Counted from the stretch's first letter, positions 20,678 to 29,316 are shown. The stretch: 64,000 nucleotides of DNA from Streptomyces sp. D2-8 (GCF_023184515.1 NZ_JAAHBP010000007.1:124001-188000), one strand, 5' to 3'. The notes: generated from the sequence alone by a model not told the origin. Translations and numbers: made by a program.

Positions 20678-21139
20678 TCAGCCCCAGGTGGTGCCCGCGG
20701 GCTCCTGGATGGTCGTGTTGATGCGGTTGAACAGGTTGGTGACCGAGACGGTGAGGATCAGCGCGGAGAGCTCCTTCTCGTCGAAGTGGTCGGCCACCTC
20801 GTCCCACAGCGCGTCCGGCACCGACTCCCCGGAGAGGTCGGAAAGCCGCGTCATCGCCTCCGTCAGCTTCAGCGCGGCGCGCTCGGCGTCCGAGAAGAAG
20901 GGCGCGTGCCGCCAGGCGGCGACGGCCGCGATGCGTTCCTCGCTCACCCCCATCTTGCGGAGGTTGGCGACGTGGCCGTGCACACAGGCCCCGCAGCCGT
21001 TGATCTGACTGGCGCGCAGCCCGGCGATCTCCGCCACGTCCTGCGCCAGACCGCCCTCCCCGATCGCCTGGAAGAGGGTGCCGATGCCCTTCATCGCGCC
21101 GGAAAGGACGTACGCCGGGTTCGTCATCCGTGCCCGCAT
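20678..21139 (-). CDS. AhpD-like carboxymuconolactone decarboxylase family protein
   Basis: Protein of 153 residues from an ATG at 21139 preceded by GGAGG. The redox motif is NGCGACVHGHVANLRKMG: Cys-x-x-Cys followed by His, the hallmark of AhpD alkylhydroperoxidases. The flanking helices (AEIAGLRASQIN before; SEERIAAVAAW after) fit the family. Probable role: peroxide reduction or a thiol peroxidase-type activity using a dihydrolipoyl or similar donor. The partner AhpC is not in the window. No operon partner. Confidence 0.9.
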   Translation of the reverse strand: MRARMTNPAYVLSGAMKGIGTLFQAIGEGGLAQDVAEIAGLRASQINGCGACVHGHVANLRKMGVSEERIAAVAAWRHAPFFSDAERAALKLTEAMTRLSDLSGESVPDALWDEVADHFDEKELSALILTVSVTNLFNRINTTIQEPAGTTWG

Positions 21140-21249
21140 GATCTCTGCCTCCTGGGTCGGCGGTGCGTCACTGTCACTCAACTGACGGAGCGGCGGCAGA
21201 AGGTGTGACAGCCCGGCCCGGATTTCTTCTCCCGGCCCGGGCACGAAGA

Positions 21250-21285
21250 AGCCGGGCCCGGTCGTACGAACGACCGAACCCGGCT
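21250..21285 (-). terminator. Terminator downstream of deaminase-SUKH gene
   Basis: Two-part hairpin: AGCCGGG/CCCGGCT outer stem (21250-21256 with 21279-21285) and CGGTCGT/ACGACCG inner stem (21259-21265 with 21270-21276), with a 2x2 internal loop and a 4-base tip. Confidence 0.7.
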
Positions 21286-21311
21286 CCCTGCGGCACGTCA
21301 GCGGCGAGGCG

Positions 21312-24300
21312 TCACAGCAGTCCGTCCCACATCTGCTCCAGCAGCACCGACCACCAGCTCTCCGGCGAGCCCAGCGCCGCCGGGTCGAGCGCGGCCAGCT
21401 GGGCCTGGAAGTCGACGGTCCAGCGGCCCGCCTGCTCCTGGTTCAGCCCGAACCGCAGCCGCCACATCCGCCCGAGCAGCGCCAGGCAGCGCGCGAACTC
21501 CGGCAGCCCGGTGTTCACGAACTGCGGCGGCACGGGCGCCCCGCCCGGCCCGGCCTCCACCGGCACGGCGACGATGTTCGCCGTGCCGTACTGCACGCAG
21601 ATCGCCTTGCCGAAGTCGCTGCCCATCACCAGATAGGAACCCGCGTCCGAGGCCGGCTGCACACCGCGCTCGGCCGCCAGCTCCGCCAGCGTCGGAACCG
21701 GCCGCCCGGGCTGCGCCTGAGCCCAGAAGAACGGGCCCATGTCCATCGGCAGTCCGGCCGCCACCAGCGTGTGCGCCACCACCGGCGGCACACCCTGCCG
21801 CGACACGGCGGCCTGCTCGAACCGGAACACCCCCGGCCCGAACGCGGCCCCCAGCTCCTGCCCGATGGCCTCCGGCGGGATCGGCGGCACCGCCTGCACC
21901 GGCGGCAGCGGAGCACGCACCGGAGCCGGACGCGCCGGGCCGTCCGCCACCTGGTGCAACTCGCCCTGGTGGGCCAGCAGCTGCTGCATGCCCTGCTGCC
22001 GGCTCGCGTGGTCCGTACCGTACGGCGCGATGCTCGTGATGCGCGCCTGCGGCCACTGCTCCCGGATCATCCGCGCGCAGTACGCACCCGGCAGCTCGCA
22101 CGACTCCAGCTCGGTGTGCAGCTCCAGCACCTGGTCCGGGGGCACGTTCATGGCCCGCAGCTCGTGGAAGATCTGCCACTCCGGGTGCGGCGTACCCGGC
22201 GCCGAACGCCGGATCAGCTGCTGCTCGGAACCGTCCTGCGCGCGGTAGCGCAGCACGGCCTGGTAGCCGGGGCCGACGGTCGGCTGTCCGGTGGGCTGCT
22301 GCGGATAGCCGTACGCCGGCGGCTGCCCGGGGACGGGCCGGCCGGGCGGCGGCATCGCACCCGGGGGCATCGCGCCGGGCGGCATCGCACCCGGCACCGC
22401 GCCGTGCGGCATGGGCGACGGCGCGCCGGGCACACCAGGGGCGCCCGGGGCAGCGGGCGGTGCGCCGGGGGCCTGCGGCGGCGGAGGCACGCCGGGGCCG
22501 CCCGCCGGAGGCGTGGCCAGCATGGTCTCCGCGTGATGCACGGGAGGCGAGCCGCCGGGAGCACCCGGAGCGCCGGGGGCACCGGGCGGCTGCGGCGCAC
22601 CGGGCGGGTTCGGAGCGCCAGGCGGGTTCGGAGCGCCAGGTGCTCCCGGAGGCCCAGGCGGCTGCGGAGGCTGAGGCGCGCCCGGGCCCATCCGGCCGGG
22701 GTCGGCAAGCATCGTGGCGGCATGGTGCACACCACCCGGAGGCGTACCACCAGGGGTACCGGGCGGCTGCGGCGCGCCAGGGGGATTCGGAGCCCCCGGA
22801 GGCTGCGGCGCATGCGGAGCACCCGGCGGCTGCTGCGGAGGCTGCGGCGCACCCGGCCCCTGCGGAGACCCGGCACCACCGGGACCCTCGGGACCCAGCG
22901 CCGACACAAGCTGCGTAGGCACGTAACCGCCCGCCGGTGTCCCCGGAGCCCCGGGCCCCGACGGCGGGGGCGGGGGCGTGCCGCCCGGCCGCGCACCCGG
23001 CGCACCCGGAGCGCCCGGCGGAGGCGGCGTGGTCGGACCCGCGTTCCGCCCGCGGCCCGGCGGCGGAGCCGCCTTGCTGGTCGCGGCGTCGGCGATGTCC
23101 CCCGCGTTGGGCGCGAGGGGCCGCTCGGGCACACCGGTCCCGGCCGGCGGCTGCGGCCCACCCACAGGACCGGCAGAACCGGAAGGACCAGCGGAACCGG
23201 CAGCCCCACCGCCCGCCCCCTGCGGATACCCGTACGTCGTCCCGCCCGGCCCGGCCGGAGGCGTGCTCCCCTGCGGATAGCCGTACGGCCGGCCGCCCGG
23301 CGCAGGCGGAGGCGTGCTGCCCTGCGGCACCCCACCGGGCGGCGTCCCCGGCACGCCGGGCGCGGTGGCCGGCCCCGAGGGATAGCCGTAGCCGGGGCCG
23401 CCCGCAGGGCCGGAGCCCGGGGCGTTCGGGCCGTCCACCGCCGGTGTCACCGCCGTCGGCGGAAGCCGGCTGCCGCCCGACATCAGGGCCGTCTTGGCGT
23501 CGGAAGCCGTCGACGGCGGCGGCGTGTCGCCGTCGGCCTCGCTCAGCGGCGGTGCGAAGACCGTCGCGGGCAGCGGTACGGAACGGTCGTCACCGGCATC
23601 GCCGTTGGTGTCCGTACCGGCCCAGGGCGTCGCCCCGGCGGGCACACCCCCCGGCGTGCCGGAAGCACCCGGATCGGCGGCCGGGCCTCCGCCCGCCCCC
23701 TCGTCGCTCCCGCCCGCGGCCGGCCACGACGCACCACTTCCCGGCGCGACGGGCGCCCCCTGCGCGGGAGTCGCCGAGCCCCCGGCCGACCCGGCGGCAG
23801 GGGAAGCCGGCCCACCGGCGGAAGCCGCGTCAGCGGCAGAAGCCGGTTCCCCGGCGGAAGCCGCGGAAGCCGCACCCGGCTCACCGGCGGCGGCCGACGG
23901 AGCACCAGCCCCCGCACCCGCACCCGCACCCGCACCCGCACCCCGACGATCCGGAATGCCCAGCTTGTCCGCCGCATCCTGCAACCACTCCGGCGGAGTC
24001 AGCAAGAAGGACGTCTGATTCAGATCCACCCGCGCGGCAGGCGCCGCCGGCGCCGGCTCATCGGCCTCGTCCGGACGGCCGTACTCCTCCTCGTACCGGC
24101 GGATCACCTCACCCACCGGCAGCCCGGGCCACAGCGTCGCCTCGCCGCTGTCCCGTGCGATCACCAGCCGCTGCGCACCACCGTCCGACCGCGGCCCGTC
24201 CGCCCGGTCCTCGGCCCACACCACGAACCCGAGGTCGAACTCCCGCACCCGCACCTCACGATGCTGGTACGAGGGCAGATCCCCGTTGATCCACTCTTCC

Positions 24301-24332
24301 GCGCGCTCCTGCGCCTGCGCGAAGGTCACCAT
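21312..24332 (-). CDS. Imm35/YrhB-deaminase-SUKH4 fusion protein
   Basis: Protein of 1006 residues with no signal peptide. Residues 1-90 (FAQAQERAEEWINGD ... LVIARDSGEATLWPGLPVGEVIRRYEEEYG) look like the YrhB/Imm35 immunity domain. About 130-690 is a low-complexity Pro/Gly/Ala spacer (PGAP, GYPQG repeats). About 690-790 is a zinc deaminase-type domain of the XOO_2897-like class: HPEW near 717 for the H-x-E motif and LHTELESCELPGAYCARMI near 740-755 for the two Cys ligands. About 820-1006 resembles SUKH-4 (PPVVAHTLVAAGLPMDMGPFFWA). The ATG at 24332 is 8 bp from the upstream stop, so the pair is one operon. Toxin-like and immunity-like domains in one chain argue against a classical secreted toxin. 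Activity is not proven. Confidence 0.82.
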   Translation of the reverse strand: MVTFAQAQERAEEWINGDLPSYQHREVRVREFDLGFVVWAEDRADGPRSDGGAQRLVIARDSGEATLWPGLPVGEVIRRYEEEYGRPDEADEPAPAAPAARVDLNQTSFLLTPPEWLQDAADKLGIPDRRGAGAGAGAGAGAGAPSAAAGEPGAASAASAGEPASAADAASAGGPASPAAGSAGGSATPAQGAPVAPGSGASWPAAGGSDEGAGGGPAADPGASGTPGGVPAGATPWAGTDTNGDAGDDRSVPLPATVFAPPLSEADGDTPPPSTASDAKTALMSGGSRLPPTAVTPAVDGPNAPGSGPAGGPGYGYPSGPATAPGVPGTPPGGVPQGSTPPPAPGGRPYGYPQGSTPPAGPGGTTYGYPQGAGGGAAGSAGPSGSAGPVGGPQPPAGTGVPERPLAPNAGDIADAATSKAAPPPGRGRNAGPTTPPPPGAPGAPGARPGGTPPPPPSGPGAPGTPAGGYVPTQLVSALGPEGPGGAGSPQGPGAPQPPQQPPGAPHAPQPPGAPNPPGAPQPPGTPGGTPPGGVHHAATMLADPGRMGPGAPQPPQPPGPPGAPGAPNPPGAPNPPGAPQPPGAPGAPGAPGGSPPVHHAETMLATPPAGGPGVPPPPQAPGAPPAAPGAPGVPGAPSPMPHGAVPGAMPPGAMPPGAMPPPGRPVPGQPPAYGYPQQPTGQPTVGPGYQAVLRYRAQDGSEQQLIRRSAPGTPHPEWQIFHELRAMNVPPDQVLELHTELESCELPGAYCARMIREQWPQARITSIAPYGTDHASRQQGMQQLLAHQGELHQVADGPARPAPVRAPLPPVQAVPPIPPEAIGQELGAAFGPGVFRFEQAAVSRQGVPPVVAHTLVAAGLPMDMGPFFWAQAQPGRPVPTLAELAAERGVQPASDAGSYLVMGSDFGKAICVQYGTANIVAVPVEAGPGGAPVPPQFVNTGLPEFARCLALLGRMWRLRFGLNQEQAGRWTVDFQAQLAALDPAALGSPESWWSVLLEQMWDGLL

Positions 24333-24340
24333 CGCCGACC

Positions 24341-25345
24341 TCACTCCCCCACGACCGAGGACGACACCGCACCCACCGGCACCACACGCGCGAACCCGCC
24401 GTCCACCATCAGGTTCGCCACCGTCTCCAACTCCGGCGGATTGCCCGCCAGCCGCGACAGGAAGACGTCGAAGTCGTCCCCGCACGGCAACAGCAGCCGC
24501 TCCACCCGCTCCGCCGGCGGCACCGAGGGATCCACGTCCCGCGCGTCGTCGTACGAGCAGAACCACACCGAACCGATCCGCTCGCCCTTCACCTTCACGG
24601 CCAGCAGCCCGCCCTGGACGAACGAGATCCCCAGGTAGTCCTTGGTCAGATGATCACGCAGACACTTGTTGACGTACACCAGGTCATTGACCGCGGCCTC
24701 GTCGCGCACCGTGAAGAACGGCTGGTCGACCAGCAGCCCCAGCTCCGCGTCCAGCGCGGCACCCACCGGCGCGCAGCCGCCCGCCGCCTTCAGGAACGAC
24801 CGGTACGCACCCGGCAACCGGTAGCCGAGGTCCTCCTCGACGCCCTGCACCTGCGACTCCGTCACCGCGACACCCGACTTCGGCAGCCCGAAGTGCGCCG
24901 GACGCGTCTCCTGGAGCGGCCGCGTGCCCCGCTTGGAATGGTCGACGCCCGACGTCGCCACACCCCCGTGATGCCGCAGCAGCGCCTTCACCTCGACCGG
25001 AACCAGCTCCAGCCGCCGCGTCCCCACCACGTGGTGCCACGTCCAGCCGTGCGGCGTCGCCACCGCCGGCACCGTGTCCCACAGCTCGTGCCCGGACGCC
25101 GACAGCGCCGTGTTCGCCGACACGTAGTCCGTCAGCCGCAACTCGTCGACGCCGAAACCCTCCGGCGGCTCCGCGATCTCCGCGGCCGCGCGCGCGTAAG
25201 CCGAGAAGTCGGGGTAGCCGTGCTCGTCGACCCGTACCCCTCTCGAGTGACGCGCCGCCCGGACCGGATCCGGGAAATGCACGACCTGCCCGGCGTAGGC
25301 CGCGTTCGGCGGCGCGGCTTGCTGCCCGAGCCGACCTGTCGTCAT
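24341..25345 (-). CDS. WHH-nuclease/SUKH (SMI1-KNR4) fusion protein
   Basis: Protein of 334 residues, no export signal. Residues 60-130 carry an HNH/endonuclease VII-fold nuclease of the WHH type: WTWHH (101-105), LELVPVEVK (112-120) and RHHGG (124-128). The family pattern is W-H-H...LVP...H...H-x-GG; here the His after LVP is Lys120. Residues 155-300 are a SUKH-1 (SMI1/KNR4) domain (VTESQVQGVEEDLGYRLPGAYRSFLKAAGG...), known as an immunity module for nuclease toxins. The ATG at 25345 has a GGGGG stretch upstream; a GTG at 25366 is possible. First gene of a two-gene operon. Either a self-neutralised nuclease or a decoy immunity protein. Confidence 0.85.
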   Translation of the reverse strand: MTTGRLGQQAAPPNAAYAGQVVHFPDPVRAARHSRGVRVDEHGYPDFSAYARAAAEIAEPPEGFGVDELRLTDYVSANTALSASGHELWDTVPAVATPHGWTWHHVVGTRRLELVPVEVKALLRHHGGVATSGVDHSKRGTRPLQETRPAHFGLPKSGVAVTESQVQGVEEDLGYRLPGAYRSFLKAAGGCAPVGAALDAELGLLVDQPFFTVRDEAAVNDLVYVNKCLRDHLTKDYLGISFVQGGLLAVKVKGERIGSVWFCSYDDARDVDPSVPPAERVERLLLPCGDDFDVFLSRLAGNPPELETVANLMVDGGFARVVPVGAVSSSVVGE

Positions 25346-25743
25346 GGCGGTTGCCCCCTGCGGCACTCTGTACGACCCGTATTGACCACCCTTGGCGCAC
25401 TACGACCCGTATCGACTGTCACGTCTGCTTTCTCGACTGCACTGCACCTCGGCGCACTTCACCGCGCCTCACTGCTCACCCACCGACACCACGGATCACC
25501 CTCCGGTTCACTGCATCGATCTCCGAACGGATCACCGCATCGCCCGCGGTGCGGACAGCCTATGCGGTACGACGACACCGGTCACCGGCACCGGTCGGCA
25601 CCCCTCCGCTTCCGTGACCAGCCGTCACCCCACCGTGACGGCACACCCCGCTACGGGCGTGTCGCCGCGCCCCAGCTTCCACACCAGCCACGGCATTTGG
25701 CAGTCTGTGCCCCCCGGGGGGATGCACGGAGGGGAAGACGATC
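25346..25743. promoter_or_regulatory. Divergent regulatory gap of the deaminase/SUKH island
   Basis: These 398 bases lie between divergent toxin/immunity-like operons and encode nothing convincing. They hold a pair of 16-bp direct repeats (25371-25416), the imperfect inverted repeat CACCGGTC..ACCGGCACCGG near 25575-25595, and a ribosome site GGAGGGG at the right edge. Base composition is less GC-rich than the neighbouring genes. Confidence 0.5.
25371..25416. repeat. Pair of 16-bp direct repeats (possible operator)
   Basis: TACGACCCGTATTGAC at 25371-25386 and TACGACCCGTATCGAC at 25401-25416 match at 15 of 16 bases and start exactly 30 bp (about three helical turns) apart, near the start of the nuclease-SUKH gene. 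Same-face spacing suggests a cooperative regulator site. Confidence 0.6.
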
Positions 25744-26289
25744 ATGAACGCGACGCAGACGGGACCACACACCGGCAGGTCCGCCGACCCACGAAACGGC
25801 GACCCACGAAACGGCGACCCCCGCATCGGCTGGAGCGCCACCGAAGCGGCCCACGCCCCCGTCCTCCGCCACCGCCGCGACGGCATCCTCCCCACCGTCG
25901 CCGCCGCCCTCTCCGTCCGCGGCGCCACCCTCACCGGCACCGCCGCCCGCGGCGACACACCCCCCGCCCTGCACCCCCTCGTCCAGGACTTCCTGGACAC
26001 CCTCACCAGCGCCCAGCGCGACCGCTACACCGGACGCTGCGCCGAAACCATCCTCATCTCCCGCCACCTCGCCGCCGCCGACACCGCCCGCAGCAAACGC
26101 GCCGCACGCAAACCCATGACCAACGGCGAGGCACGCAAAGCCCTCAAGCAGGCCAAACTCACCACCCGACGCATCCGCGAGGACGGCGACCCCCTCCACG
26201 GCAGCTTCGCCACCCCCTGCCGAGCCTGCACCGCGCTCAGCGCCCACTTCGGCGTCCGGATAGTCGACCCGGCATCCCAGAACAACTGA
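25744..26289 (+). CDS. YwqJ-like zinc deaminase
   Basis: Protein of 181 residues. The deaminase zinc ligands are visible as Cys99-Ala-Glu101 (GRCAETILISRHL) and Pro158-Cys159-x-x-Cys162 (TPCRACTALSAHFGV), the C-A-E plus PCxxC arrangement of the YwqJ toxin-deaminase clade. The N-terminus includes a short tandem DPRNG-DPRNG-DPRIG repeat, encoded by a DNA duplication at 25787-25820. There is no signal peptide or export domain, so it is a bare catalytic domain. The ATG follows GGAGGGG. The SUKH-3 gene lies 80 bp downstream and is the obvious immunity or regulatory partner. Confidence 0.85.
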   Translation: MNATQTGPHTGRSADPRNGDPRNGDPRIGWSATEAAHAPVLRHRRDGILPTVAAALSVRGATLTGTAARGDTPPALHPLVQDFLDTLTSAQRDRYTGRCAETILISRHLAAADTARSKRAARKPMTNGEARKALKQAKLTTRRIREDGDPLHGSFATPCRACTALSAHFGVRIVDPASQNN

Positions 26290-26369
26290 CGCCCCTCCCC
26301 CCACCCCCCAGCACCAGGCACCCCGGCGCGCCTCACGCCACCCCACGACCTCGACGAGACGAAGGGCAG

Positions 26370-26864
26370 ATGCACACCGACCGCACCTCCACCACCCGCT
26401 TCGCCGTACCCGTCGACGCCGCCCTGCGCGCCGCCGGATGGCAACCCGGACGCTGGGACATCAAACAAGCCGAGATCTGGGCCGACGCCCTGCGCGACCA
26501 CGCCTCCCCCGCAGGCCACCGCCACACCGTCTTCCCCGCCGCCGTCGAAGCCTGGGCCGAATTCGGCGGACTCCACATCACCCCCACCGGCCCCGGCCGC
26601 CAGGTCGCCCCCGCCACCCTCCACCTCGACCCGCTGCACGGCCTCCACATGGCCCGCACCCTCGCCGACCTCGGCCGCGCCCTCGGCACCGACGTCTGCC
26701 CCCTCGGCGCCGAAACCGACAGCCAGGCCCTCCTCGCCATCGACACCGACGGCCGCGTCTACACCCTCGACCACACCGGCGACTGGTACCTCGGCCCCGA
26801 CATCGACCAGGCCCTCGCCACCCTCATCGCCGGCACCCAACCCCCACGGCTCACCACAGGCTGA
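26370..26864 (+). CDS. SUKH-3 domain immunity-type protein
   Basis: Protein of 164 residues starting MHTDRTSTTRFAVPVDAALRAAGWQPGR. The motif ALRAAGWQPGR-WD, the following hydrophobic helix, AWAEFGGLHI (about 70) and the C-terminal GRVYTLDHTGDWYLG with DIDQALATLIAG are typical of SUKH-3 immunity proteins. It directly follows the YwqJ-like deaminase and should neutralise or modulate it. The ribosome site is weak (GAAGGGC). No signal peptide. Confidence 0.85.
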   Translation: MHTDRTSTTRFAVPVDAALRAAGWQPGRWDIKQAEIWADALRDHASPAGHRHTVFPAAVEAWAEFGGLHITPTGPGRQVAPATLHLDPLHGLHMARTLADLGRALGTDVCPLGAETDSQALLAIDTDGRVYTLDHTGDWYLGPDIDQALATLIAGTQPPRLTTG

Positions 26865-26885
26865 CCACCACACACCCCGAGCGGG

Positions 26886-28184
26886 CTACGACGCCGGAAT
26901 CACCGCCGACACCCGGAAACCCCCCGCATCCGTCGGCCCCGACACGAACACCCCACCCAGCGCCGAAACCCGCTCCTTCATCCCCACCAGCCCGTTCCCC
27001 CCGGACGGCAACCGCGCCGACGACGCCGCCTCCTCAGGCGGCTCGTTCTCCACCTGCATCGCGATCTCCGACACCCGATGCGCCAACCGCACATACGTCT
27101 TCGCCCCGGCCGCGTGCTTGTGGACGTTCGTCAACGCCTCCTGCACCACCCGAAACGCCGTCTGCTCCACCTGAGGCGCATACGACCGGGCATCCCCCTC
27201 CACCGACAGCGCCACCACCATCCCCGCGGCAGCCGACTGCCCCACCAACTCCTCGATCTCCGCCAGACACGGCCCCTCGTCATCCGCCGCCCGCGAAGCC
27301 GCCGCAGCCGCAGCCGCAGCAACCCCCACCGCCGCCAACGGCACCGACGCCGCCCGCTCACGCCGCCCGTCCCCACCGCTGCGCAGCACCCCGAGCATCT
27401 CCCGCAGCTCCGTCAGCGCCTGCCGCCCCATGTCCCCCACCAGCGCGGCATTCCGGACGGCCTTCTCCGGATCCTTCCGGGCCACCGCCTGCAGCGCCGC
27501 GGCATGCACCACCATCAGACTCACCCGGTGCGCGACGACATCGTGCATCTCCCGCGCGATCCGCGTCCGCTCCTCGTTCCGGGCCCACTCGGCCCGCTCC
27601 TCCGCCCGCTCCGCGAGCAACTGAAGCTCCCGCTCCAGACTGTCCGCCCGCTCCCGCAGGCTCTCCATCAGCCGCCGCCGCGCCCCCACATACAGACCGA
27701 GCAGCACCGGAGGCGCCGTGAAGCCCAGCGACATCGTGATCGCCGCGAACGGCACGAACCAGTCCCCTATGTCCAGGTCCCCCCGCGACATGTCCTGCCG
27801 CGTCTTCACGAACGTCACGATCAGCGTCCCCACCAGCGACATCCCCGCCAGCGAGGCGATGATCCGCCGGGGCAGCTCGGCCGCGGCCAGCGTGTACAGG
27901 CCGACGACGCCCAGCAGGAAACCCATCTCGGCCGGCGTGATGGCGATCGAGACCAGCACGACGGCGATCGGCCACCGCCGCCGCACCACCAGCACGGAAC
28001 CGGCCAGCAGCCCGAAGACCACCCCCGCCGCCACCGGGATCCCCGCCTCCCGCGCGAACGGAATCCCCTCCAGCGCGCACTCCAGTGCGGACACCACGGC
28101 CAGACTCACATCGAACACGGCACTGCGCCGTCTGGCCCACCACCACGGCCCTCCCCGGGCCGTCACATGGTCTTCCCCCGTCAC
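26886..28184 (-). CDS. NarL-type sensor histidine kinase (orphan)
   Basis: Membrane kinase of 432 residues. About six hydrophobic helices fill residues 20-190, a coiled coil (RLMESLRERADSLERELQLLAERAEER) leads to the HisKA_3 dimerisation box REMHDVVAHRVSLMVVHA with its phospho-acceptor His, and the HATPase_c domain carries EALTNVHKHA and GNGLVGMKERV. The GTG at 28184 is favoured because GGGAGG lies 7 bases away; the ATG at 28190 would be only 1 base from it. No response-regulator gene adjoins it, so its partner lies elsewhere. Confidence 0.92.
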   Translation of the reverse strand: MTGEDHVTARGGPWWWARRRSAVFDVSLAVVSALECALEGIPFAREAGIPVAAGVVFGLLAGSVLVVRRRWPIAVVLVSIAITPAEMGFLLGVVGLYTLAAAELPRRIIASLAGMSLVGTLIVTFVKTRQDMSRGDLDIGDWFVPFAAITMSLGFTAPPVLLGLYVGARRRLMESLRERADSLERELQLLAERAEERAEWARNEERTRIAREMHDVVAHRVSLMVVHAAALQAVARKDPEKAVRNAALVGDMGRQALTELREMLGVLRSGGDGRRERAASVPLAAVGVAAAAAAAASRAADDEGPCLAEIEELVGQSAAAGMVVALSVEGDARSYAPQVEQTAFRVVQEALTNVHKHAAGAKTYVRLAHRVSEIAMQVENEPPEEAASSARLPSGGNGLVGMKERVSALGGVFVSGPTDAGGFRVSAVIPAS

Positions 28185-28352
28185 GGTCATGCCTCCCAGC
28201 CTAAAGGCGCCCCCCGCCCGCTTTCCGGCGAGTTTCCGGGACTGGCCCGCATCACACTCCGTGACCGTTCGGCCGCGATACCACCCGATATCCCTCGAAC
28301 TGTTGAATCGCTCAGCGTTCGATCCCGGAAGACTCCATTCCGCCCGGACGGT

Positions 28353-29232
28353 ATGCGTATGACACATGCACCTGGCAAGTACGCGGACTTCGAGGGGTTG
28401 CGGGAGAGGGCGGTGGCGCTGCGGCGCGCAGGGCTGAGCCGACGCCAGATCCGCGACCGCCTGCACGTCGACAACAACGACATCCTCAATCGCCTCCTGG
28501 ATGGCGAGCCCGCGCCGGCCTGGACGAAGCGCCCGAACGCGAAGGACGACCTGAGGGAGAAGGCCAGGGAGCTCCGACTCCAGGGCTGGACCTACGACCA
28601 GATCCAGGTGGAGCTGGGGTGCTCGAAGAGTTCGATCTCGTTGTGGGTACGGGATCCGCCGAAGCCGGAGGCGCAAGCGAACCCCCGAGGAGGCGTCAGC
28701 AATCGCGAAGCGGGGCTGGGAAGCCACCATGCGCCTGCGTGACGAGGAGCGGCAGCAGATCAAGGAGGCAGCCAAGCAAGCCGTCGGCGCTCTGTCGCCG
28801 CGCGAGCTGCTCCTCTTGGGTGTCGGCCTGTACTGGGCAGAGGGCAGCAAGGACAAGCCCTACGACCGCCGTGAGAACGTCTGCTTCGTCAACAGCGATC
28901 CCGGCATGATCCGGGTCTTCCTGGCCTGGCTCGATCTGCTGGGCGTGGGGCGAGATCGCATCCGGTACGCGGTGATGATCCACGAGTCTGCCGACATCCC
29001 GGGCGCCGAACTGTACTGGGCCGAACTCGTCGGTGCCGACCGCTCCGCGTTCTACAAGACGACACTCGAGAAACACAACCCCAGGACGGTCCGCGAGAAC
29101 ACCGGCGACTCATACCGGGGCTGCCTTGCGATCAAGGTCCGGAAGAGCGCCGACCTGTACCGTCGCATCGAAGGCTCTTGGTACGGCATAGTGTTGGGAG
29201 CCACCCAGCCAATCGGCGAGATGTCCGATTAG
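28353..29232 (+). pseudogene. HTH + LAGLIDADG-like protein, frameshifted
   Basis: Two frames make up one gene. 28353-28670 encodes repeated helix-turn-helix units (ALRRAGLSRRQIRDRLHV and ELRLQGWTYDQIQVELGCSKSSISLWVRD), then goes out of frame and stops at 28742. The next frame, from about 28672 to 29232, continues with RTPEEASAIAKRGW and LLLLGVGLYWAEGSKDKPYD, FVNSDPGMIRVFLAWL, which resembles a LAGLIDADG homing-endonuclease fold. Full-length Streptomyces relatives (from memory) are a single chain of about 290 residues, so a one-base insertion near 28670 is likely. Alternatives: two separate proteins (ATG 28729) or a sequence error. A tRNA gene starts 12 bp beyond the stop. Confidence 0.7.
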
Positions 29233-29244
29233 CCGGGTTTATGG

Positions 29245-29316
29245 TCCCCTGTGGTGTAATCGGCAACACGGGTCACTTTGGATGATTTGTTCCAGGTTCG
29301 AGTCCTGGCAGGGGAG
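29245..29316 (+). tRNA. tRNA-Gln (UUG)
   Basis: 72-base cloverleaf: acceptor stem TCCCCTG (29245-29251) with CAGGGGA (29309-29315), D stem GTGT/ACAC, anticodon stem GGTCA/TGATT around loop CTTTGGA (anticodon TTG), T stem CCAGG/CCTGG with loop TTCGAGT, discriminator G. The 3' CCA is not encoded. Gln(UUG) reads CAA codons, which are rare in this GC-rich genome. Confidence 0.93.

Noticed and set aside
22460..23960. Repeated PGAP/GAP-coding DNA as a CRISPR-like or transposon repeat
   Set aside because: The repeats are codon-level low complexity in one frame of a protein, without spacers or fixed unit length.
21771..24638. Long plus-strand frames antisense to the deaminase-SUKH4 gene
   Set aside because: Arg/His/Pro-rich shadow frames; the minus strand carries clear Imm35, deaminase and SUKH motifs.
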